Below, piece by piece: positions 1-8,320 of a DNA stretch of 64,000 nucleotides. This DNA is from JAFDZW01 sp035632315 (lineage in GTDB: Bacteria; Bacteroidota; Ignavibacteria; Palsa-1295): contig DASQGZ010000033.1 of assembly GCA_035632315.1 (NCBI GenBank), forward strand, positions 47,792 to 111,791, read 5' to 3'. The notes below the pieces were generated by a model. The model saw only the letters and a list, made by a program, of their open reading frames with translations, ran no database searches and was not told the DNA's origin. Within the stretch, counting starts at the first letter, position 1, and each line of letters opens with the position of its first letter. A program made the position numbers and the translations under genes.

Positions 1-896
1 CTGGGGATAAATTATCGACACTGATCGCCCTTGCGCAGGGTGCGCTCCCGTCGGCACAATTCGACTCTATCGAGATCGCACGGTATTCAGACTCCGACCC
101 GGTTGTTGCCCACAGATTTTATGTCAATTATTCCGCAGGCAACGACGAACCGCTTCAAGAAGGCGATGCAGTGATGATCCGCGGGCTTGGGCAATATCAC
201 ACGCCCCGTGTGGTGACCGTTGAAGGGGAGATCGCTTATCCGGGAAAATATTCGATCGAAGTTGGGCAGACTCACTTACGAGATATATTGCAGCGCGCGG
301 GGGGGATACTGCCGTCCGGGTCGCTCGAAGAGGCGGTTGTTCTTCGTCGTTCCGGTGTCGGATCGTACGAGACAGACCCGGAATTTATCATGCTTCAGGG
401 GATGAGAGGCAGCGAAGATAAACGAATGACCGACGATCAGTATAACTATCTGATGGCTCGCTCGCGGCAGCTTGGGCGTACGGTGATGGTCGTAAATTTC
501 AAAGATCTTATCACAAAAGGGGACGAATCTCAAGATATTATTCTCCGCGACCAGGATTCGATATGGGTTCCGCGCGCTCGTGGATATGTCAGCGTCATCG
601 GTAATGTGAACAGCCCCGGTAATATTAATTATGTTGACGGCGCATCGTACGATGAGTACATTGACCGTGCCGGCGGATATACTTCTTCGGCAGATAAAGG
701 CGCTGTTCGCGTGATCAATTCAAAAACAAGTACATACATCAACCCGCGTTCGGACAGTCATTATCAGATCGGACCGGGCGATACGATCGTTATTCCGCCG
801 GACCGCCCGACGTTCTGGCAGAATTTTCAGATCATTACGGCAGTGACGGCGCAAGTGATCACGATCATCGCCGGTGTTGTGTTGTTAAAAAAATAA
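1..896 (+). CDS. Polysaccharide export protein with SLBB domains (Wza-like), 5' truncated
   Basis: The reading frame is open from base 3 to the TAA at 894-896, so the gene starts before the window and only about 297 C-terminal codons are present. Two SLBB-type units are visible: one begins RVVTVEGEIAYPGKYSIEVG (about base 207) and ends in an AGGILPSG turn, the other begins YVSVIGNVNSPGNI (about base 586) and ends in AGGYTSSADKG. The last 30 residues form one hydrophobic helix followed by two lysines. In the family such proteins form the outer-membrane or periplasmic channel for capsule or exopolysaccharide. The next genes are a Wzz-like protein 6 bases downstream and a flippase, which supports a Wzx/Wzy-type export locus. 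The N-terminal export signature cannot be seen. Confidence 0.85.
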   Translation, partial: GDKLSTLIALAQGALPSAQFDSIEIARYSDSDPVVAHRFYVNYSAGNDEPLQEGDAVMIRGLGQYHTPRVVTVEGEIAYPGKYSIEVGQTHLRDILQRAGGILPSGSLEEAVVLRRSGVGSYETDPEFIMLQGMRGSEDKRMTDDQYNYLMARSRQLGRTVMVVNFKDLITKGDESQDIILRDQDSIWVPRARGYVSVIGNVNSPGNINYVDGASYDEYIDRAGGYTSSADKGAVRVINSKTSTYINPRSDSHYQIGPGDTIVIPPDRPTFWQNFQIITAVTAQVITIIAGVVLLKK

Positions 897-902
897 TTTC
901 CA

Positions 903-2156
903 GTGGAAAATACTCGCCCGGACCAGTCCCAACAGACAGAGACGCCACTGAACATTCAGCAGCCTGCCGATCCGCATGTGCTGGATTTCTTTACGATGCT
1001 CGCACGATACAAACGACTCGCGATCGTGATCGTTCTGTTATTTGGCATTGGTTTTTTGGCGTTCACATTCGTTATGCCATTTACGTATTCAGGCACGACA
1101 ACACTCATTCCGCCGGAAAAGCAAAACACGGGCAATCAGCTTCTCTCTTTTCTCAGTGGTTCTTCGGCGCTTGATATGATGAAAGGGATGGAGAACCCGG
1201 CTCTCGATATGTTCAAGAATGTGCTCGATTCACGAACGATCTCCGAAGAGATCGTTGCCGACCCCGAAGTGAAAAAATATTTTTCGACGTGGGATACGTC
1301 ATCAGAGAGTATTGCCTTTAAGATTCGTGACTGCCTTACATCTGAGCCCCTTCGGAATCAAATGTTCAATGTTCAGGTGGATGTGAATACGCACTGGTTC
1401 CCGTCATCGGATGAGAAAGAGCAGGCTCGTAAATTGGTACCGCATTTAGCGAAATTATTCGTTCAGCATCTGGATGTTTATAACCGCGAGCGATTGATGA
1501 CGACCGCACGCAATACCCGCATCTTTGTCGAAAAGGAATACAACGATCGCTTAGAACAGCTTGATTCTGCATACGCTCACTTGCAAGTATTTCAGCAGGA
1601 GCATAAAACGATCTCGCTGACCGACCAGCTCAGCGCCGAAGTCACCAGTGCGGCAATGCTGGCATCCGAGGAACAGCAGCTTGAGATACAGGTCGGCGCC
1701 GCAGAGCGAGAACTGGCTCCGGACGCTTCACGCGTTCAGCTGCTCAAACAACAACTTGAAGAAACGAAGCTCCAGTTGAAGAAATACGACGAAGGCGGTA
1801 TCAGCGATTATGTATTAGCACTCAAAAACGTCCCCGAACTGACCCGCCAACTTGCCCGCTTAACCCGCGAAGTAAAAATGTTGGAAACGATCACCGCATT
1901 TCTTCGCCAACAGCTCGAACAGGAGCGTATCAATGAGCAGCGCAACCTTCCGACGATCACCGTGCTCGATTCGGCAACCGTCCCGCTCAAGAAAAGCTCG
2001 CCAAAACGATCAGTGATGCTTATTATTGGACTATTCAGTGGCCTCATTGTTTCTGTCATTGTCATTTCCTGGAAAAAATTCTCCGATGACGTGAAATCGA
2101 ATCCCGATGAACATAAGCGATACAAAACGTTCGTCGGATATTTGAAGAGAAAATGA
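903..2156 (+). CDS. Chain-length determinant (Wzz/GumC-like) inner-membrane protein
   Basis: 417 residues starting at GTG 903, six bases after the previous stop. The protein has the Wzz layout: a cytoplasmic N-terminus, a first membrane helix at about residues 37-58, a large periplasmic part with a long heptad-rich coiled coil (about 220-345, rich in E, Q, L and K), and a second helix at about 368-392 preceded by the proline motif VPLKKSSPKR. Wzz proteins set polymer length and, in export loci, work with the outer-membrane SLBB protein encoded just upstream. No C-terminal tyrosine kinase domain is present, so any kinase would be separate. No clear Shine-Dalgarno sequence precedes the GTG. Confidence 0.85.
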   Translation: MENTRPDQSQQTETPLNIQQPADPHVLDFFTMLARYKRLAIVIVLLFGIGFLAFTFVMPFTYSGTTTLIPPEKQNTGNQLLSFLSGSSALDMMKGMENPALDMFKNVLDSRTISEEIVADPEVKKYFSTWDTSSESIAFKIRDCLTSEPLRNQMFNVQVDVNTHWFPSSDEKEQARKLVPHLAKLFVQHLDVYNRERLMTTARNTRIFVEKEYNDRLEQLDSAYAHLQVFQQEHKTISLTDQLSAEVTSAAMLASEEQQLEIQVGAAERELAPDASRVQLLKQQLEETKLQLKKYDEGGISDYVLALKNVPELTRQLARLTREVKMLETITAFLRQQLEQERINEQRNLPTITVLDSATVPLKKSSPKRSVMLIIGLFSGLIVSVIVISWKKFSDDVKSNPDEHKRYKTFVGYLKRK

Positions 2157-2185
2157 AGACCGCTGCATAAGAGCGCCTGCACTGT

Positions 2186-3838
2186 ATGCCGAACTCAGAC
2201 TTTAAACAAACGGCGGCTCGCGGTTTTGCCTGGAATTACCTCTATAAAATATCTGAATATGGGCTGATCAACCTTTACACGATCTTGGTCGTGCGCCATT
2301 TTGGTCCTGATGTGTCTGCGCCGTATTCCGTTTTTTTTGCATTGGCGACAATTCTTTCGATGGTGGGCGCTTTTGCAGTGGATGGGGTGTTGCTTCGCTT
2401 CATTCGAAGGGTTGCTCGTCATTCGAGCAATACCGTCGAACGCTTCGACTCTATTGAAACATTAAGCCTGCCGCATTTCCTCAATACGCTGCTTGCATTT
2501 CGAATGCTCGTCATATTTGTGCTTTCGATTTTCTGTGTGCTCGCCCTGATTGTCGCACCGATATTGATCCCATCGGTCAGAGGCTCACTGGGCTCACTAA
2601 GCATATATGCCCCATATCTCATCGTATTTCTTTTTGCTCAGGCCCTGACCGCCTTTTCTACATTTGCACTGACCGGACTGCTCGAATTGAAGCGAGTATT
2701 TTTTGCGAGTGTCTTTTCACGAGTTCTGATGATCTCTGCGGGCTTCGCATTAATGTCTGCCGGTTCGATCACAACCGAGCGGGCAATAGTGATCTATGTG
2801 CTCTCCACTTCGATCTGCGGGATATTGCTATACATTGCGCTTCATCGCGAGGTAAAACGAACCGAGCATCCCACCGAGAAACAAAAGCAGTTGTCGCCAA
2901 AAGCAATGGGGGCGATCATTTGGTCGCTTATTAGAACCCCAAAAAATATCAGACTGCTTCTGGTCACGCCTGTTCTTCTATATGGGATCACGACGTGGGG
3001 CAACGATATTCTTTCGATGGTGCTCGGCAAACAGTCGGATATCTTGATAATGGCATCAATGCTTGGCGATCATTCTGCCGAGATCGGATATTATCAAGCG
3101 GCGTCGATCGTTTTGCTCGTCACAGAATATATATTTCTGTTTGGTTTGGGGGGAACGCTGGTATCGGTATTCTCGACTCTTGCGCATCAAGACGAGGAAG
3201 CGTATCATAAAAATTCATATCCTTCGCTTGCGAGAGGACGCAAAGAAGTGACAGGGTTTCAAAATGTTGTCTTGCTTCCGCTCTGTTTCTTTATGTTTTT
3301 TTTCATCGATAAGATCATTATCGCGTTGTATGGCGGCAAATTTCATCCATCAGTGCTCATGGTACGAGTCGGTCTTGGAGCATTGTTTATCTGTATTGCT
3401 TTTTTTGGCGGCGGGGTTCAGGTAACGACTCTGGTATCGATCGGTAAAGAACGGCTTGTCTTCCGAAATCGGTTATTTTGGGGACTGTTGAACATTGCAG
3501 TGAACATCGTTCTTATTTATTTTTTTGGCGGGCTTGGGGCGCTCATCGGAACACAATATTGCAATGCCGGGGCAGTGGCAACGGAGTCATATTTTTCGTC
3601 TAAATACGTTGGGTCTCACAGTAATTATGGCTCAATGGCTAAAATTACACTTATCGCCATTGTATCTACGTCAGTGCCATATTTTATTCTACAAACATTT
3701 GCATCGGGTCTATCTCCTTGGCTGGCAATCACTTCAGGAGGGGTGATAAGTGTGCTTATTATATTGGTGTTATACCGCGTTCTTAATATCCCTGAACTTG
3801 CGATCATTCGCAAACGCATGGGAAATCTGTTCTCCTGA
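2186..3838 (+). CDS. Polysaccharide/oligosaccharide flippase (Wzx-like, MOP superfamily)
   Basis: 550 residues, almost entirely hydrophobic, with roughly 12-14 membrane segments and a start (FKQTAARGFAWNYLYKISEY) typical of the polysaccharide transporter branch of the MOP superfamily. These proteins flip lipid-linked sugar repeats across the inner membrane. The gene starts 29 bases after the Wzz-like gene on the same strand, so the three genes likely form one transcript. Substrate specificity cannot be read from sequence. Nothing looks broken. Confidence 0.85.
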   Translation: MPNSDFKQTAARGFAWNYLYKISEYGLINLYTILVVRHFGPDVSAPYSVFFALATILSMVGAFAVDGVLLRFIRRVARHSSNTVERFDSIETLSLPHFLNTLLAFRMLVIFVLSIFCVLALIVAPILIPSVRGSLGSLSIYAPYLIVFLFAQALTAFSTFALTGLLELKRVFFASVFSRVLMISAGFALMSAGSITTERAIVIYVLSTSICGILLYIALHREVKRTEHPTEKQKQLSPKAMGAIIWSLIRTPKNIRLLLVTPVLLYGITTWGNDILSMVLGKQSDILIMASMLGDHSAEIGYYQAASIVLLVTEYIFLFGLGGTLVSVFSTLAHQDEEAYHKNSYPSLARGRKEVTGFQNVVLLPLCFFMFFFIDKIIIALYGGKFHPSVLMVRVGLGALFICIAFFGGGVQVTTLVSIGKERLVFRNRLFWGLLNIAVNIVLIYFFGGLGALIGTQYCNAGAVATESYFSSKYVGSHSNYGSMAKITLIAIVSTSVPYFILQTFASGLSPWLAITSGGVISVLIILVLYRVLNIPELAIIRKRMGNLFS

Positions 3839-3987
3839 ATTTTAGAGGGAGCCTTCTCTTTTCTTGCTGAAATTTGAGTAAATGAGCACGAGGCTGGCAA
3901 CTTTTTGACGATTTACGGGTTTACGGTATGTTGGCAACAGGCATTTTGTTGCCGGATGTTAACCATCACCCTCATAAACTGTATATT

Positions 3988-5112
3988 ATGAAAAAACTTG
4001 TTACACTTTTGTTTGCATTGATCGGAGTTTTTGCTGTCGGCGCGCATGCGCAGACAAGCCATAGCGTCGCATTACGCCCGTCGGGTTATACCCCAACAGC
4101 TCCGAAAAATGTATTTTTGATGGGCCCGCAGTATGCGAAACCGTTCTCGAATAATTCGGTTCAGACTACCTACGATAGTCTTTCCTATATTGATTCAGTG
4201 ACCAATCCGCTGCGCTATGCCTATTCGCCGGGTTACATTAATTTTAGCCAGACCGGCGGCGGTGTTTTTCTTGATACGATCACATCCTATGGTGAACACT
4301 TTTCACCCCCATTTGTGGCATATCTCGATCGTATAGAGATTCAGGTCGCATTCGCGAATCTCGTATCGTCTTCTATTGATTCGATTAACAAGAATGCATT
4401 GACCGTCAGGATCAAAAGCACAAGTGCACCGGGTACAAAAGCGATCGATACAGCAATAATGACTTATGATTATCTTAGCTCTATCGATCCGGGTACCGAC
4501 GCAAGCGGCGGACACCCATTCTTTACATTGGATGTGCCAATGCACCACAAAAAGGTAAATAGAAGCTTTTATGTGGAAATTGCACCAGCCATCGATTTTG
4601 TGAACGGAACGTCAACGTCCAATCAGAATTATTTTGCTATCCAGCAAGATTCGAATTATTTTACCGGCAATACCCCGGCAGCAGCACGTAGTTTTGGCGT
4701 AGCCCTCCATGGCGGGTCGCCGACAGGCACCATCCCCGCAACGTTCCCGTACGTGTTGGTAGATCAACAGCAAAATAATTTCTACCTCAACTTCTATATT
4801 GTAGCATACATTACCGATGCTGCAAGCGGCGTTCAGGATGTGCAGCTGACAGGTAATGCGCTTGCGCAAAACTACCCGAACCCGTTCAACCCGTCAACCG
4901 AGATCCGTTATTCTGTTGCCGAACATGGCAATGTGTCGCTGAAAATATATAATGCGCTCGGAATGGAAGTAAAGACACTCGTTGATGGAACAGTCGAAGC
5001 CGGCGAGCATTCAGTGAGCTTCTACGGCGACGATTTCCCGAGCGGTACGTATTATTACACGCTCAAGACAGGTAACTTTACGCAGACAAAGCGTATGGTT
5101 CTTACGAAATAA
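3988..5112 (+). CDS. Secreted protein with T9SS type A sorting domain
   Basis: The chosen start is ATG 3988 because it opens a textbook signal peptide (MKKLVTLLFALIGVFAVGAHAQ, cut after AHA); an upstream in-frame ATG at 3928 would hide it inside the protein. The mature part (to about residue 285) is serine/threonine/asparagine-rich and predicted to be mostly beta, with no fold I recognise. The last 85 residues are a T9SS type A sorting domain: QNYPNPFNPSTEIRYSV, then LKIYNALGMEVKTL, then SGTYYYTLKTG and KRMVLTK. This form of the domain is common in Ignavibacteria and Kapaibacteria. The protein is therefore expected to cross the outer membrane and be released or anchored. A strong terminator follows, and the gene seems to be transcribed alone. 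Confidence 0.88.
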   Translation: MKKLVTLLFALIGVFAVGAHAQTSHSVALRPSGYTPTAPKNVFLMGPQYAKPFSNNSVQTTYDSLSYIDSVTNPLRYAYSPGYINFSQTGGGVFLDTITSYGEHFSPPFVAYLDRIEIQVAFANLVSSSIDSINKNALTVRIKSTSAPGTKAIDTAIMTYDYLSSIDPGTDASGGHPFFTLDVPMHHKKVNRSFYVEIAPAIDFVNGTSTSNQNYFAIQQDSNYFTGNTPAAARSFGVALHGGSPTGTIPATFPYVLVDQQQNNFYLNFYIVAYITDAASGVQDVQLTGNALAQNYPNPFNPSTEIRYSVAEHGNVSLKIYNALGMEVKTLVDGTVEAGEHSVSFYGDDFPSGTYYYTLKTGNFTQTKRMVLTK

Positions 5113-5137
5113 GAACGAGTCCTGATGGTTAATTTTC

Positions 5138-5174
5138 AAACAAGGCGGCGCACAAGTGCCGCCTTGTTTGTTTT
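5138..5174 (+). terminator. Rho-independent terminator after the T9SS gene
   Basis: A perfect 12-bp stem (5138-5149 with 5158-5169) closes an 8-base loop and is followed by GTTTTATT. It begins 26 bases after the stop codon at 5112. Confidence 0.85.
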
Positions 5175-5180
5175 ATTATA

Positions 5181-5216
5181 GTCCCTCCTTTTGAAGGAGG
5201 GGTTGGGGTGGTTGAT
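5181..5216 (+). repeat. Short palindrome plus GGGGTTGGGGTGGTTGA tail, repeat-like
   Basis: CCCTCCTT-TTG-AAGGAGGG forms an 8-bp palindrome followed by GTTGGGGTGGTTGA, immediately before speB. From memory, very similar units occur as dispersed intergenic repeats in Bacteroidota and Ignavibacteria genomes. Only one copy is visible here, so its repeat status is inferred. The AAGGAGG within it looks like a Shine-Dalgarno sequence but lies about 20 bases from the speB ATG, too far to be typical. Confidence 0.4.
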
Positions 5217-5220
5217 TAGT

Positions 5221-6126
5221 ATGAAAAAAGCATTACCAACTTCCAAAAACTTTCTCGGTCTCGAAGCCGAGCATTCGTCGTATGCAGCAAGCAAGATCGT
5301 GATCGTTCAAGCACCGTACGAGAAAACCGTGAGCTACGGCAAAGGCACAGCGAAAGCTCCCGGAGCGATCATTAATGCGTCGCACTACGTAGAATTCTTT
5401 GATGATGAGTTCTTCGTAGAGCTTTGCTTCAAAGAGGGGATCGCCACACTTCCTCCGGTAGATTTTGGAAAACATTCGGGGAAAAAAGCACTTGCTATCC
5501 TTGAAAAAGCTGTCGCGGATGAAATAACAGCAGGCAAATTTGTCGTTACGCTCGGCGGCGAGCATTCGATTTCAACGGCTCCGATCGCCGCGCATTATAA
5601 ACGATACCCGAAGATGTCAATTCTGCATTTCGATGCTCACTCCGATCTTCGGGATAGTTACAGCGGCACCTGTTATAGCCATGCCAGCTTTATGTCGCGT
5701 GTAGCAGACGAAGTTAAATTTCCGATGGAGCGTGTTGTGCAAGTGGGCATTCGCGCTCAATGTATCGAAGAGTTCGAATTCATCAAACAGCACGGCATCA
5801 AGACATTTTATGCAACGAACATTCGCCGCAGCAAGCATGGGGCGAAGTGGCAGGAAAGCGTGATCAACGCATTGCCGTCAGAGGAAATTTATATTACATT
5901 TGATGTCGATTATTTCGACCCGTCAATTATGCCGACGACCGGAACGCCCGAGCCGGACGGATTTTTCTGGAATGAAACGATGGAGATTTTCCGTATGCTC
6001 AACAAGGCGGGAAAAAAGATCATCGGATTCGATGTAGTAGAATTAGTACCCGAGAAGAGCCAGCAACATGCAACGTATCTTGTTGCTAAGTTAGTCTATC
6101 GAATGTTGAACTTTGCATACGCCTGA
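5221..6126 (+). CDS. speB: Agmatinase (agmatine ureohydrolase)
   Basis: 301 residues from ATG 5221. A TTG at 5191 in the same frame would start inside the repeat-like palindrome and is rejected. The ureohydrolase signature is complete: GGEHS (His115), HFDAHSDLRD (Asp138, His140, Asp142) and TFDVDYFDP (Asp228, Asp230) supply the ligands for the two Mn ions, and GTPEPDG follows as in agmatinases. The enzyme converts agmatine to putrescine and urea in the cytoplasm. The matching arginine decarboxylase gene speA is in this window at 40537-42531. The family also contains arginases and guanidinobutyrases; the GTPEPDG motif and the presence of speA favour agmatinase. Confidence 0.9.
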   Translation: MKKALPTSKNFLGLEAEHSSYAASKIVIVQAPYEKTVSYGKGTAKAPGAIINASHYVEFFDDEFFVELCFKEGIATLPPVDFGKHSGKKALAILEKAVADEITAGKFVVTLGGEHSISTAPIAAHYKRYPKMSILHFDAHSDLRDSYSGTCYSHASFMSRVADEVKFPMERVVQVGIRAQCIEEFEFIKQHGIKTFYATNIRRSKHGAKWQESVINALPSEEIYITFDVDYFDPSIMPTTGTPEPDGFFWNETMEIFRMLNKAGKKIIGFDVVELVPEKSQQHATYLVAKLVYRMLNFAYA

Positions 6127-6128
6127 AC

Positions 6129-6209
6129 TTGGATTTATCGGATGTTTTGGGATGATTCGCATCATCGACATCATCGATCCGAATCATCCGACAGTATCCA
6201 ATACATCCG
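6129..6209. repeat. Nested inverted repeats between convergent genes
   Basis: The spacer between speB and dppD can fold almost end to end. An inner 10-bp stem pairs 6150-6159 with 6180-6189. An outer CGGATG (6139-6144) pairs with CATCCG (6204-6209), or with another CATCCG at 6186-6191. The loop holds a tandem ATCATCG-AC-ATCATCG. There is no T-tract on either strand, so it is not a classic intrinsic terminator, but it may stop or stabilise both converging transcripts. Confidence 0.5.
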
Positions 6210-6211
6210 AG

Positions 6212-7213
6212 TTACGCTTCTACTAAATGCTCTGGCCGTTTTGCTTTAACGTCCTGCCAATGGTGGCATGCAACCCAATGTCCGCTCTCGTGCTCAATAA
6301 GAACCGGTTCCTGTGCGATACATTCTTCGGTAGCATACGGGCAGCGCGCCGCAAAATTACAACCCACAGGATAATTCGTCGGGACTGGGACTGTCCCTTC
6401 GATCGTCATTAATCTTTCCGATTCCACATTTAATTTCGGTATCGAGCCAAGCAATCCGACCGTATAAGGGTGCATCGGATTAAAATAAATTTCATCCGCA
6501 GTCGAATACTCAACAACGTGCGACGCATACATCACGACGACGTTATCGGCATGTTCTGCGATTACGCCGAGATCGTGAGTAATAATAATGACGCCCATTC
6601 CGAGTGATTCTTGCAGTGAAGCGATCAGTTCAAGAATTTGCGCCTGAACCGTTACATCAAGCGCTGTGGTCGGCTCGTCAGCGATAAGAATATCCGGATT
6701 GCATGCGAGGGCTATTGCGATCATCACGCGTTGGCGCATCCCGCCCGAAAGTTGATGCGGGTACTCGCCATAACGCTGTTCCGGCGCTGGGATGCCAACT
6801 TTCTGAAGCATCTCGATCGCTCGTTTCTTTGCTTCTTCTTTGGAAACTTTCTGATGCAGCAAGATCGATTCTTCGATCTGATCGCCGACGGTAAAGACAG
6901 GGTTGAGCGATGTCATCGGTTCCTGAAAGATCATTCCGATCTTATTACCGCGGATCGAGCGCATCTCATCTTCAGAGAGTTTCAGCAGGTCGCGTCCGTC
7001 AAATACTATTTCGCCTCCAACGATCTTCCCCGGAGGATTTGGGATAAGCCGCATGATCGAAAGCGCCGTGACCGATTTTCCGCAGCCCGACTCGCCGACA
7101 ACGCCGAGCGTTTGCTTGCGATCGACCGTATATGATACGTCATCGACAGCTTTGGCAACACCGTCGTCAGTATAGAAATAGGTTTTGAGATGTTTGACTT
7201 CTAAGAGAGCCAT
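6212..7213 (-). CDS. dppD: Di/oligopeptide ABC transporter ATPase (DppD/OppD-like)
   Basis: 333 residues with Walker A GESGCGKS (about 40-47), signature LSGGMRQR (155-162) and Walker B ILIADEPT (175-182). The C-terminal oligopeptide-type extension contains CNFAARCPYATEEC and a final His-Trp-Val-Ala-Cys, the four-cysteine set that binds a 4Fe-4S cluster in DppD/OppD-type ATPases. The protein powers peptide (or nickel or other small solute) import through the permeases encoded just upstream on the same strand. A DppF-type second ATPase and a binding protein are not in this window, so the transporter is incomplete here or uses components encoded elsewhere. Confidence 0.88.
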   Translation of the reverse strand: MALLEVKHLKTYFYTDDGVAKAVDDVSYTVDRKQTLGVVGESGCGKSVTALSIMRLIPNPPGKIVGGEIVFDGRDLLKLSEDEMRSIRGNKIGMIFQEPMTSLNPVFTVGDQIEESILLHQKVSKEEAKKRAIEMLQKVGIPAPEQRYGEYPHQLSGGMRQRVMIAIALACNPDILIADEPTTALDVTVQAQILELIASLQESLGMGVIIITHDLGVIAEHADNVVVMYASHVVEYSTADEIYFNPMHPYTVGLLGSIPKLNVESERLMTIEGTVPVPTNYPVGCNFAARCPYATEECIAQEPVLIEHESGHWVACHHWQDVKAKRPEHLVEA

Positions 7214-7243
7214 TTGGTATTTTGAATCGAATAAAATTGAGAA

Positions 7244-8320
7244 TTAGCGTTTAAGCTTCGGATCGAACGCGTCGCGCAGCCCGTCGCCGAAGAGGTTGAA
7301 CGCAAAAACGGCGAGCATAATTGCCAAAGCCGGAAAGATCGTCAGACCCCAATTAGTGCCCGCAGCGATATAACCATATCCGTCATAGATCATTTGTCCC
7401 CATGTCGAAGTCGGCGGTTGAACACCCAGTCCCAGGAAGGATAGTGACGCTTCATAAATAATTGCCGTCGCAAAACCGGCCGTTGCGATCACTATGATCG
7501 GCCCGATGGCATTCGGCAGGACATGGCGAAAGATCGTTCTGAGACTTCCGAGCCCAAGTGCACGCGTTGCCTCGACATATTCGGTTTCTCGTAGAGAGAA
7601 AAATTGTCCGCGAACAATGCGCGTCATATCTGGCCATCCCGTAATGCCGATCGCAACTACGGTCTGAATAAAACCGAGACCGAGTGCGATCGAGATCGCG
7701 ATGACGAGTAATATCGTCGGGATCGACCAAAAAACATTTGTCAGCCAATTAATGACCTCATCAACCCAGCCGCGATAAAAACCTGCGAGCGCTCCGAGAA
7801 ACACCCCAACGACAATGCTGAGCAATTCCGAAAAGAATGCGACCGTCAGCGACACACGAGCGCCGTAGATGAGCCGCGAAAGCACATCACGCCCGTACCG
7901 GTCTGTTCCTAGAACATAGAGCGGCTCTACATGCCACTGGCTGCTTGATGAGCCGGCAAGTTTTGAGATCGGGATGTGAAGAGAATTTCCTTCATCACTC
8001 ACATAAAAAACATCGTTTCCTTTTACTTCATAGCTTTGGATCGGGATCGGGACAGGACCTTGTCCAGGAATATCATTCGTACGCAAGAGCATATTTCCCC
8101 TGAAACCGCTTGACTTCGTAGAATACTCGAGTATTTGTAAGTTCGGATCAGCGGGTGCGAGAAGTCCTGCAAACAAAGCGACGAGAATAATAAGAATGGT
8201 CACATAAAACCCTGCCATTGCAAGTTTGTTACGCTTCAGGCGTTTCCAGGAATAATACCAAAGCGAGCGAGGCGTGTCGTTCTTTACTTTGATGTTACTA
8301 TCGAGCGCAATACCTCTCAT
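7244..8320 (-). CDS. dppC: Peptide ABC transporter permease (DppC/OppC-like) with enlarged first loop
   Basis: 358 residues. An N-terminal cytoplasmic stretch is followed by a first membrane helix at about 36-56, then the conserved LGTDRYGRDVLSRLIYGARVS segment, five further helices and the permease loop EAxxxLG (EATRALGLGSLRTIFRHVLP). Between the first helix and the LGTD motif lies an extra segment of about 60 residues (roughly 65-130) that most DppC/OppC proteins lack; it would face the periplasm. The start ATG overlaps the dppB stop by 4 bases, so the two are translationally coupled. Substrate is unproven. Confidence 0.88.
   Translation of the reverse strand: MRGIALDSNIKVKNDTPRSLWYYSWKRLKRNKLAMAGFYVTILIILVALFAGLLAPADPNLQILEYSTKSSGFRGNMLLRTNDIPGQGPVPIPIQSYEVKGNDVFYVSDEGNSLHIPISKLAGSSSSQWHVEPLYVLGTDRYGRDVLSRLIYGARVSLTVAFFSELLSIVVGVFLGALAGFYRGWVDEVINWLTNVFWSIPTILLVIAISIALGLGFIQTVVAIGITGWPDMTRIVRGQFFSLRETEYVEATRALGLGSLRTIFRHVLPNAIGPIIVIATAGFATAIIYEASLSFLGLGVQPPTSTWGQMIYDGYGYIAAGTNWGLTIFPALAIMLAVFAFNLFGDGLRDAFDPKLKR

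Noticed and set aside
3933..3953. GGCAAC/GTTGCC hairpin before the first T9SS gene
   Set aside because: Only six pairs and no T-tract; could be chance or a leader fold, too weak to annotate.
6156..6178. Tandem ATCATCG units as the start of a CRISPR-like array
   Set aside because: Only two short units with a two-base gap; no repeat-spacer structure anywhere in the window.
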